25,070 bases of DNA, taken from NCBI GenBank assembly GCA_000969725.1, contig JXSR01S073124.1; one strand, given 5' to 3'. Below the pieces are notes generated by a model, which saw only the letters and a program-made list of their open reading frames with translations, made no database searches and was not told the DNA's origin. A program made the position numbers and the translations under genes. Each line of letters begins with the position of its first letter. Position 1 is the first letter of the stretch. This DNA comes from Ophiothrix spiculata (lineage: Eukaryota; Echinodermata; Ophiuroidea; Amphilepidida; Ophiotrichidae). Positions 17,803 through 25,070 of the stretch are shown piece after piece.

Positions 17803-18019
17803 TTAATTTACCCGACCCCAAAAATTTTATTCCTTTTGGAACAATCAGATGGTTCCCAGAAGTCCTAAATTGGAGGTGGATGGACATAAGGTAGCACTCT
17901 AAAGTAAAAGTGACCCTCACCCTAGAAAATTAAGCATGAGCATGGACATCAACGGACACAGAATGAATCATTCTAAATAAATAACTTGGACATGACATGT
18001 TATCCCATTGTTTTTACAG

Positions 18020-18118
18020 GATGGTGAGACTGCGCTATGGAAGGCTTTAGGTGATGACACAGAATTAACCATTTTTCAAGCTGTGCTTGCTGGCAAGGCG
18101 GATCCAAATATTAAAAAG
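18020..18118 (+). CDS. Ankyrin-repeat exon G (33 residues, degenerate)
   Basis: The exon lies between tttttacag and gtatag. It starts DGETALWKALGDDTELTIFQ and ends AVLAGKADPNIKK. DGETALW keeps the start of the repeat but replaces the TPLH histidine with W, and ADPNI replaces the usual ANVNA. This is a diverged but open repeat. The gtatag donor is weaker than the others. The phase is 0. Confidence 0.82.
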
Positions 18119-18228
18119 GTATAGTGAAATATATTATTATTCACAAATTTGCCTATGTATTTATACATTTATTCCTACATTTATAAATATGGAATTACAA
18201 ACTCTTCTACTAAATTAAACCAAATTAA

Positions 18229-18543
18229 AGGAGCATGGTCGATGCAATTGCTTGAAATTTTTGTAGAATTTTTGAGATTTTGGTACCAAAATATTGCTTT
18301 TAATTTTCTCATAACCCATAGGAAATTTCACAGCTAAGTTACGTTCAGTTGTGTAGTTATAAATGAAAATTATGGACATAATTAATTTTACATAGCAACA
18401 CATAGGTTGCTCTGAAATGCAAAATTTCCCATAAAATCAAAACTGTTTGACTGATTTAGCTGAAATTTCAAACTTAACCTCTTTAGTGGTCATCTTTCAT
18501 ATGAGTCTGAAAACTAGATTTTTAAAAATCGGATCAAACTCCT
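18229..18543. mobile_element. TTAA-flanked miniature element with AGGAG ends
   Basis: The left end AGGAGCATGGTCGAT and the inverted right end AGGAGTTTGATCCGAT are imperfect inverted repeats. TTAA lies at both borders (18225-18228 and 18544-18547). It is 315 bp. Immediately after the right TTAA comes AGGTGCAATTCATG, which resembles another end of the same type, but no partner was found. Confidence 0.6.
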
Positions 18544-18708
18544 TTAAAGGTGCAATTCATGATTTTGATATGGCCTCTTTTCTAGCTAAACAAAGAGAAG
18601 AGTACAACATAAATATAAACTGAAAATTTCACTTGATTCTGACCGTCCGTTTCCAAGTTACAAGCTTTTCAGCATTTTGAAAATCCCCATAGTCTACTGT
18701 GTTGTAAT

Positions 18709-19049
18709 TAGGTGTGATACTAAAACCCGGGTACCCGCCCGTCAGGAGATTACCCGGGTACAAAATCTGCTGACCAATTACCCGAACTAGACAATAAAAT
18801 CATAGAATTTTGAACAAAAAAAATTTATTCAACAATTTATGATAAAATCATTATCTGATCAAAGTAAACATGATAAACCATGACCACAATCGGCGAAGAA
18901 TCAACTTTTTTGGTGTAATTGAGACATCATATGGTCGTAGTAGACCCATTCTAACATTGTAAATGTGCAAATATCAATACGGTCGGGTACCCGACCGAAA
19001 AATAAATCGGGTACCCGGGTAGCAAATTACCCGAAAAGTCCCAGGCCTA
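18709..19049. mobile_element. hAT-type non-autonomous element with 8-bp duplication
   Basis: GTTGTAAT occurs exactly at both borders (18701-18708 and 19050-19057), an 8-bp target duplication typical of hAT transposons. The ends are TAGGTGTGATACT and, inverted, TAGGCCTGGGACT. The subterminal regions carry several acccgggtaccc words. It is 341 bp without a transposase. A fragment of the same family is at 9744-9818. Confidence 0.9.
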
Positions 19050-19360
19050 GTTGTAATTACTGTCGGGGCCCCGACAATAATTAGAAAATGTCACATTTTC
19101 TCACTATATATTCTCAAAAATGCAAGCACATATGAAAAATTGGTTTGGGGATCGTAACATACCATTATTATTTATAAGCTAAAAAAAATCAAATTTGATA
19201 GAGGTGACCTTGAGGGTAAAAAGTTCAGGGCATGGTTATGTATAAAACTATGGAATGTCTAATCAGGAAAGTTGGGTGTTTCTCTGTGAATTCTATCAAT
19301 TCAAAAAAGTGAATAATATATTGTCGTGTTTATGAGCAAGTGAGTAACAACATACTATTA

Positions 19361-19500
19361 GTTATTGGGTGAAGCGGAGGTATGTTATGGGAAATACTCG
19401 TGCGCGAAGTGTCATATTCCAGGCGAAGCGCAGCTGAGCCTGGATATGACACTGATCGCATGAGTATTTCTCATAACATACCGACGCTGAACCAAATAAC
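19361..19500. repeat. Long imperfect hairpin (foldback) of about 140 bp
   Basis: The left arm (gttattgggtgaagcggagg, tatgttatgggaaatactcg, then gtgtcatattccaggc) pairs with the right arm (gcctggatatgacact, then gagtatttctcataacata, then gctgaaccaaataac). The loop is about 13 bases (gaagcgcagctga). The arms are about 60 bp with a few mismatches. It may be a small foldback transposon or a precursor-like hairpin RNA. Nothing shows expression. Confidence 0.8.
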
Positions 19501-20109
19501 AAATATATCATACAACTAAGTCGATCTTAATCATCAAACTATTTATTTATTTAATTTTTCAACTTTTTTAGCTTTATTTCACAAAAATTAACAAAAACGA
19601 AACACCTTTGGTGAACGTTTTACTCTACATAGTACTGCGCATCCCTACAAATTTAAAATGCAACTTTCCGACGCGCTCATTGCCAGATATAAGTGCGTCT
19701 GATGCGCTCAGGGTATGATACGAAATATATTCCAGCAGCGGATTTTCGAAATATGGTCATAAATTCTCTTAGTGGTATGATAAACTCAAATAGAAATCGT
19801 GAAAGTGGTATTGATGCTAAAAAAAAAGAAGCTAAAATTGTTTATATTTAACATTGACCTCTATGGGAGAATGTTTTGATGGCCATCTTGTTGAACATGG
19901 TGGGTAAAATATTTGGGCAATTTGACAAAAACATTGTTGTGATGTACGTTGCATGGTACTTACTTGCCCTGGAAGTGTTGAACAACCATTTTGTTGCAAA
20001 TTTTGTCATCTTGAATTTGAATCCACTTTTATGTTTTAAAAAATTTTAAAGTTTCAAAATTTATAAACATCATAATCAACAGATTCTTCTATTCATCTCA
20101 TTCTGTTAG

Positions 20110-20208
20110 GATGACCAACCCATTCTTCATGAAGCTATCATCTCTCATGGCCTTAAGTATGTTGGACTTCTAATAACTCATGGAGCTGATGTTAATGCTG
20201 CTGGCAAG
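20110..20208 (+). CDS. Ankyrin-repeat exon H (33 residues)
   Basis: The exon lies between attctgttag and gtaagg. It starts DDQPILHEAIISHGLKYVGL and ends LITHGADVNAAGK. ILHEAI replaces TPLHyA. GLKYVGLLITHGADVNAAGK matches helix 2 and a canonical GADVNA turn. The final residues AGK replace xDK. Its 3' two thirds are duplicated at 20675-20755. The phase is 0. Confidence 0.9.
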
Positions 20209-20674
20209 GTAAGGAGTATTATATAAAAGAAGATAGAAACTAGTAGGTTTGTTTCACGATGTTTTAATAGAAAATACGGTACTGACGTTTCGGACGGAGT
20301 GTAAAATAAATTCGTGGGAGAATTTCTGTGAGAAAAAGGAGGAGCTTGCGCTGAAAGATGCGGCATGCGATACGCGCGAGGCTGGGCGCAAGGCGTAGTC
20401 ACAGACATTGTCCCGCGAAAATAGAAATACCAAAAATAAAATTAAACAAGAAAAGTCATAAAAAGGAGATCAGAGAACTGCTGAAGGGGGAGGAAAGAGT
20501 GTGACGGACAATTAAAGTTTAAAGACAGTGAATTGGATGTTAAGGCCGTTGTTGTTGGGACTGGCAAGGGTGCCGTACTTGAAGATGGTTTGTTGTTCTT
20601 TCCGGAGGCGTTGGGCGTCTGATCCAGGAGTATGTAGAAGGCCCGTGACACGTAAGGTTAGGGGTGACTCTCAG
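20209..20674 (-). other. Foreign-looking segment between exon H and its duplicate, possible retroelement 3' end
   Basis: The segment is more GC-rich and differs from the surrounding introns. The word tactgacgtttcgg (minus strand ccgaaacgtcagta) is like the CGAAACGTCA motif common near the 3' ends of Penelope-type retroelements. Minus-strand frames at 20442-20651 and 20540-20773 have no family I can recognise. The identification is a weak inference from one motif. Confidence 0.25.
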
Positions 20675-20755
20675 CCAGTTGCTATCATATTTCATGGCCT
20701 CAAGTATGTTGGACTTCTCATAACCCATGGAGCTGATGTTAATGCTGCTGGCAAG
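20675..20755 (+). CDS. Possible alternative ankyrin exon, partial duplicate of exon H (27 residues)
   Basis: From tttcatggcc to ctggcaag the copy differs from exon H at 4 of about 65 bases. Three of the four changes are silent. Its start is altered: reading phase 0 from the AG homologous to exon H's acceptor gives GGG TGA. A downstream AG (gactctcag ending 20674) gives an open 81-bp exon, PVAIIFHGLKYVGLLITHGA and then DVNAAGK, with a gtaagg donor. It lacks the TPLH helix, so it would encode a truncated repeat. It may be an alternative exon or a recent pseudo-exon. Confidence 0.45.
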
Positions 20756-21369
20756 GTAAGGAATAACTCTCACATTTTCTCTCCCAACGATATTTGCTTT
20801 GTTCAGTTTGTTATTAGAAGAAGAAACTTGTGCATACCAAAGTCATAAAAGCATAGCAAGTGGAGCATCATGGAGCAAAGCCAAGAAAATTAAAAACTGC
20901 ACGATGTTTAATTTTAGAATTGACTGATGATAGGATAGGAGCCCTAGCCCCCCCCCCCCCCCCCCCCCTCCCCCACTCAAAAAACATGCCCCCCTTAAAA
21001 ACAAAACAATAGTAGGGGATAGGTTCAATGAAGAATATTCAGTGGGACTCTTTATATAGGTCAAAATTTCCTGACCCCCCCCCTCCTCTTCCCCACCCAT
21101 CACCACACCCCTCCACCCCATGTGAATGTCTGGTTACATCATTACACACACCTTTTCAGTAAATCACTTTTTCTAAATTTTAATTTCACCTAGAAGTTTG
21201 TAGAGAAATGTAAGTGTTCCAGATGTTTACCTGATCACAGCTTTTCTCAGACTTATGATTTTCTTCTGCATCTTGAGATTCAGCTTCTTTCCTATTTCAA
21301 GATTTTAGAGAGGTTTTGTTGAGGTATCCTTGGGTTTTCGACAATAACAAATCTTCCTATTTTTTTCAG
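20756..21369 (+). other. Intron upstream of ankyrin exon I
   Basis: It contains a 21-C run near 20948-20968 and a C-rich stretch at 21074-21120, then ordinary AT-rich intron to tttttttcag. A minus-strand glycine-rich frame over these C runs is an artefact of composition. Confidence 0.6.
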
Positions 21370-21480
21370 GAAGGGGAGAGTGTCATACACCACGTTGCCT
21401 GTCAAAAGGATGAAACAGATACAGTGGCTATCATGCAACTCTTGATTGATAGTAACGCCAATGTCAACTCAACAGATAAG
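21370..21480 (+). CDS. Ankyrin-repeat exon I (37 residues, long form)
   Basis: The exon lies between tttttttcag and gttagt. It starts EGESVIHHVACQKDETDTVA and ends NANVNSTDK. SVIHHVAC is a diverged TPLHyAC, and AIMQLLIDSNANVNSTDK is helix 2 and turn. The extra residues between the helices resemble the 38-residue form of exons C and E. It is the last recognisable exon. Reading past 21480 meets a stop within the presumed intron, so the gene is taken to continue beyond 25070. Confidence 0.9.
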
Positions 21481-21852
21481 GTTAGTGACGACTTAGGGGC
21501 TGGAGCACAATTAGGCCACAACTTTGTGCGGACTCTTTGCTACCTGAGTACTAGCACAACCTAAGAGATAGATATAATTTTCTGTTTTAGGGAAAAGTTG
21601 TGTCTTCATGGACCTCTGTGATGCATTTAGTGTAAACATTCAAGAAAATGACATATGGTTTGTTTAGCAAAGGTGCTTTGTATTTTTAGACTTTCTGGAA
21701 GCAAAGTCTCATAGTAGGCCTCTGAGAATGAGCTATGGCTCTGTGGTTTTTTGTTTGATGTATTTTAGTTTCCTGTTGTCAATGCAAACATTGGGTTCTA
21801 TTCAAATTTATGAATGAGTGAGCACTGCTTTGTGGTATCACTGCTTGTAAGG

Positions 21853-21950
21853 CCCGGTTCTGACTCCCCTATCGTATAGAATATTTTGCTTAGAATATTC
21901 TATGCTGACGTCATCGAATATTATACATCGTATAAAAACTATGAACCGGT
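21853..21950. repeat. About 100-bp foldback element with CCCGGTTC/GAACCGG ends
   Basis: The left arm cccggttctgactcccctat, then cgtatagaatatt, is inversely similar to the right arm aatattatacatcgtataaa, then aactatgaaccgg. The middle has a second small palindrome around AGAATATTCT. It is probably a miniature inverted-repeat element. Confidence 0.6.
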
Positions 21951-22862
21951 ATCGTACACTATTTTCGCGAGTCAAATATTCTTTTCAAATACATAACAGT
22001 TGCCACATTTATTAAAAGCATTTTAATTAAGATCATGTAGCATACATAATAACCTTTGCGCATGTTTAGGCTTATAGAATTTTGAAAATGAAGTACATTT
22101 TTTTAATTCGTCAAAGTGATTATCCTAATATATTGCCTTAATGAAAAATCAGTAGACTATTTATCCAAATGCTGTGGACCGTACTTAGTAGTTCCGTGTA
22201 GTTTTCTGCAAGCTTCTGCACTGAGGCAAGACGTACAACCAACAACATGCTTTCCGAGACTTTCCGCTTTATACCCTGGTCACGTAAGCTCAGCGGCGAA
22301 GTTACAACGTGTTTACGGTGTCATACCAGGTTGATTTCAGCAGACACCAATCAGGACGGTGTCCGTAGAGCCGTACAGACGCCGGAGCACGCCGCAAGAA
22401 TTTAATTCTGAGTTAAAACCTTGCGACGTGTATACGGTGTCTTCAGTTATGGTGTAATAACCACCGAAGTCCGACCGGTGACCAACCGGGCATCGCAAGA
22501 GCTCGCAAGCCCTATATTCTATCAATCCGACAAAATTGACGGAAACCACTTCGAAGGTTATCCATGTTTTCTTAGAGGTCTCAACTGTAATAATATTAAC
22601 ATGAAATTCTATTATCAGCAAACAAACTTGACCATTTTTTTTTACACTCGTTGGTTTTAAGAAAGGTTGATATTGTTAGTAGCATCTGAATAACTAAAAA
22701 CTAATTACGGATTGCTATATACTCTTATATGCATGTTGCTTGAATTGGATATCTAAAACCACACTAAAAACCAACCTAAGCTAGGAGTCTTACATTTGTT
22801 TAACAATAATTTTAGGGTAAAAAAATATTGCAAGTAGGCCTACAGCCACTGATATTAAACGT

Positions 22863-22897
22863 CAGGCAGGCAGACAGGCAGGTAGGCAGATAGATAG
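22863..22897. repeat. CAGG/GGCA microsatellite
   Basis: A short imperfect tetranucleotide tract, caggcaggcagacaggcagg, continues as taggcagatagatag. Confidence 0.8.
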
Positions 22898-23941
22898 CAA
22901 CAACGGACACGATAGGAAATACGACAGCAATGTGGGCATATTTTGTTACCACCAAGAAAACCGAAAACAACATGAGACTACCATTCGTATATTCTGTGGA
23001 GTTAAAAAAAATTTAACTTTGAATAGAATATACGGTCATATCTGATATTTAATTGGCTGATGGTTATGGTATTCGGTAACATCAAAGCATGAGAAAATGA
23101 TTGTTATCTTAAGTTGACGTGGAGTTATTATATAACTTGAAACCTGTAGTCTCGTTTACAACGTTATAATACGGTAAAGGTTTATACACCCAATAATCAT
23201 GGATATAGGCCTACAGGTATCAGATATCAGTAGGCCCGCTCATTCCAGTGAAAACTAAACCTTTTTTGATTTCAAGCAAAAAAATCAGCCTTTTTATTCG
23301 ACCATATGAGCAGTTAGTGTATCAAAAATAAGGAAACAACTAACCCCCATAAGACAATAGCTACTAAAAACTAATGTCAAATTAAATTAAAATTAAAAAT
23401 GTCAAAAACAATAGAAGTCAATATGTTTTTTCCCCAATGCTAATTGAATACTTGAGAAAAACATCAAGATAAGGAAATATAAATAAATTGCACCATAAAT
23501 TTGACTTTTAAATCCCATCCATGATAAGTTTTCTTTTTAAATTTCAAAAATCCTATTAGGCCTATATGAAAAAAAATGGTCAAAATCATGTTTAGGGAGA
23601 CTTTATGAGTCAACTTAAATTCTTTGTGAGGGTTTATTTTTAGGGGACATATATACAAGCATAATACCCACCTCTAAATACAAGCACCCCTTGCAGGAGT
23701 TTATGTTTTGAAATTCAGATTTTGTTTATACAATTTTTCTGTTGTACTATTTCACATTTGTCTGTCGGGGTATAGTAAATAATGAAAATAATGTCAGATA
23801 TTGTTCAATTTAGATTTTTAAAACAAAGGATGATTTTCAATAAAAATGACATTTTATGATGTTAGTCTCTGTCCAACAACTGGAAAAATAGCCTAAATCA
23901 TAGTTGCATGCCTTTGCCATGAGTTCAATGCATGATATATA

Positions 23942-24060
23942 CAGTGTGTCAAAAGTATTGTCTACCCCATAATAACATCTGCAAGAAAAAACCCACGTAT
24001 ACACACACCGAGCTACTGTGATAGAAGCTAACAGTTGTAGAAAATACTTTTGACACACCA
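23942..24060. mobile_element. 119-bp miniature inverted-repeat element
   Basis: CAGTGTGTCAAAAGTATTG on the left is inversely matched by ATACTTTTGACACACCA on the right, about 22 of 24 positions including GTCTAC/GTAGAA. The left border has TA. The right border lacks an exact TA, so the target duplication is not proved. The TIR resembles Tc1/mariner-type ends. Confidence 0.65.
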
Positions 24061-24339
24061 TGCAACCATTGAATAATCATAGCCTTGTCCTTGTTTTGGT
24101 CAGAGCCAATGATGCATTACATCTTTTATGTTTTAAGGTTGTATGCATGATACCACTATTCAGTAAACATTCTCAATTGCTATTATACAGTATCATCTGA
24201 TGCATAAATTCAATTCATTTGTATGTTGTGATTCTCCATGGATATTGATTATCAGGGGGGGAGGAACTATAACAAACAAAAATGAAGTCCATGACCCAAA
24301 AAATGTTTATATTATAGATCAGTTAGTTGCTCATCATTA

Positions 24340-24497
24340 GCGTGTCCAGGAGGGTGGCTTTGGGTGCTGAAGCCCCCCGCACTTTGTTAAAAATCATGCA
24401 AAATCAGCCGATTTTTGATGTTTTTAGGCTTCAAGCCCCCCGCAAAATACTGAAAGCCCCTCTTAGCCCCCCGCAGGAAAATATCCTGGACACACCG
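24340..24497. mobile_element. Small inverted-repeat element with GTGTCCAGGA ends
   Basis: GCGTGTCCAGGA at 24340 and TCCTGGACACACC near 24484-24496 are inverted. Inside, AGCCCCCCGC occurs three times. The spacing is about 158 bp. No clear target duplication was found. Confidence 0.55.
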
Positions 24498-25070
24498 GTG
24501 CTCTGTTGCAATTTTTCAAACCATTGTCAGATTTTTTGTGGGTTTCAGTGTGGCCACTCACACCCCTGATATTTAAGTAGTGTGTTTTTCCTTTCTTGTG
24601 CTACATTGGGCACTGTATCTGGAGGAGGTGTAATACCCTTTTATTCAGTGTTTAATTGAATGAGAGTGTTAAATTTTATTAGCTTTCAGGGGGGGGGGGT
24701 GCATTAATAATATTGAGGAATGGAATAGAATGCCACAAAATGTAATAGGTTGTAGTTTATAAAATAGGTCAGTTTGGTTGAGTTATTACTCGTGACATGC
24801 CCGGTATAAAATAATATGTTTCAAGTCAAAAAAAGTCCCACTTCATTTTAGTAGGTAATAATAGCAGAGTTATGTTTTATTGGTACATTGTACACCAGGA
24901 TGGAGTCTCCCACAGACCCAGCAACGAGCCCAGGCAGTGCGCTTGTACATGACCACGCCCTCCCCCGGTGTCCATGCAAATAAAGTTATCAAATTATTCA
25001 GGAGACAAAGATGGACAAAACCTGGACAATAAATAGCAATTAGCCCCCTGAGCGTTTGAAGGAGACTTGG

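Larger units (their letters stand above)
16621..18019 (+). other. Intron between ankyrin exons F and G
   Basis: This 1.4-kb intron starts gtatgt and ends tttttacag. The first 300 bp repeat words such as tcaggga(a)aag. It carries a TA-flanked element at 17025-17221 and a TTAA-flanked element at 17243-17802, which lie almost back to back. No exon was recognised. Confidence 0.7.
18119..20109 (+). other. Intron between ankyrin exons G and H
   Basis: This 2-kb intron contains three elements: the TTAA-flanked 18229-18543, the hAT-like 18709-19049 and a long hairpin at 19361-19500. The 600 bp from 19501 to the acceptor ttctgttag is AT-rich with nothing recognised. Confidence 0.7.
54..21480 (+). other. 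Internal part of a multi-exon ankyrin-repeat gene (gene span seen in window)
   Basis: Thirteen intact exons on the plus strand each encode one complete ankyrin repeat. Each begins at the canonical xGxTPLHyA position and ends with (A)NxxDK just before a GT donor. All exons are phase 0 at both ends, so any exon joins in frame to any other. Ankyrin repeats form helix-turn-helix stacks used for protein binding, so a scaffold or interaction role is inferred from the family only. No signal peptide, membrane segment, death, SOCS-box, kinase or TRP-channel domain is visible, and no stop codon follows the last exon, so both ends of the protein lie outside the window. Exon-intron limits rest on AG/GT signals and repeat alignment, not on transcripts. 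Confidence 0.85.
21481..25070 (+). other. Probable long intron, no further exon seen
   Basis: These 3.6 kb have no ankyrin pattern on either strand. They contain foldback or miniature elements at 21853-21950, 23942-24060 and 24340-24497, a CAGG microsatellite, and a more GC-rich, unidentified patch at 22170-22520. If it is not intron it could be 3' flanking DNA, but no stop codon, poly(A) signal in context or terminal exon was identified. Confidence 0.5.

Noticed and set aside
20843..21121. Glycine-rich minus-strand frame
   Set aside because: The composition is produced by C runs on the plus strand.
22337..22660. Overlapping small genes on both strands
   Set aside because: Neither the 94-codon minus frame nor the 79-codon plus frame shows a known motif, splice context or homologous repeat.

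Overview
This window looks like intronic and exonic DNA from a metazoan nuclear genome. It is AT-rich, has GT..AG-bounded exons separated by 1-2.5 kb introns, is packed with short inverted-repeat transposons and tRNA-derived SINE-like sequences, and carries one assembly gap (14140-14733). No prokaryotic or viral gene organisation is visible. The repeat content and the frequent TAGGCCTA-like words suggest a marine invertebrate, perhaps an echinoderm or hemichordate. That placement is an impression, not proof.

One plus-strand gene explains all the convincing coding sequence. It is built from phase-0, symmetric exons, each encoding exactly one ankyrin repeat of 33, 37 or 38 residues. I count 13 intact repeat exons: 54-152, 220-318, 386-484, 651-749, 5365-5463, 7268-7366, 9612-9725, 11369-11467, 13950-14063, 16522-16620, 18020-18118, 20110-20208 and 21370-21480. 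There are also several broken or doubtful exon copies (543, 813, 962, 5056, 14859, 15013 and 20675). Neither the first exon nor the stop codon is inside the window, so this is an internal part of a larger ankyrin-repeat gene. No other domain is visible and the specific gene cannot be named.

Layout: (1) 1-1036 is a tandem array with a 166-bp period, made of a 99-bp ankyrin exon plus a 67-bp G/T-rich intron, with intact and decaying units. (2) 1037-4635 is a 3.6-kb inverted-repeat element that cuts into the seventh unit. It carries a nested 1.1-kb TTAA-flanked element and a tRNA-like remnant. (3) 4988-5180 is the last, decayed unit of the same array. (4) 5365-21480 holds nine spaced, diverged ankyrin exons, of which the 38/33-residue pairs at 9612/11369 and 13950/16522 look like a duplicated two-exon module. 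The introns carry hAT-like, TA-flanked and TTAA-flanked miniature elements and two tRNA-headed SINE-like elements. (5) 14064-15210 is a second tandem exon duplication, with a period near 181 bp, interrupted by the assembly gap. (6) 20209-20755 is a partial exon duplicate next to a foreign segment. (7) 21481-25070 has no recognisable exon and is probably intron with small foldback elements.

Taken together, this is a gene that gains and loses ankyrin repeats by whole-exon duplication. Because every exon is phase 0 at both ends, copies can be added or lost without shifting the reading frame.
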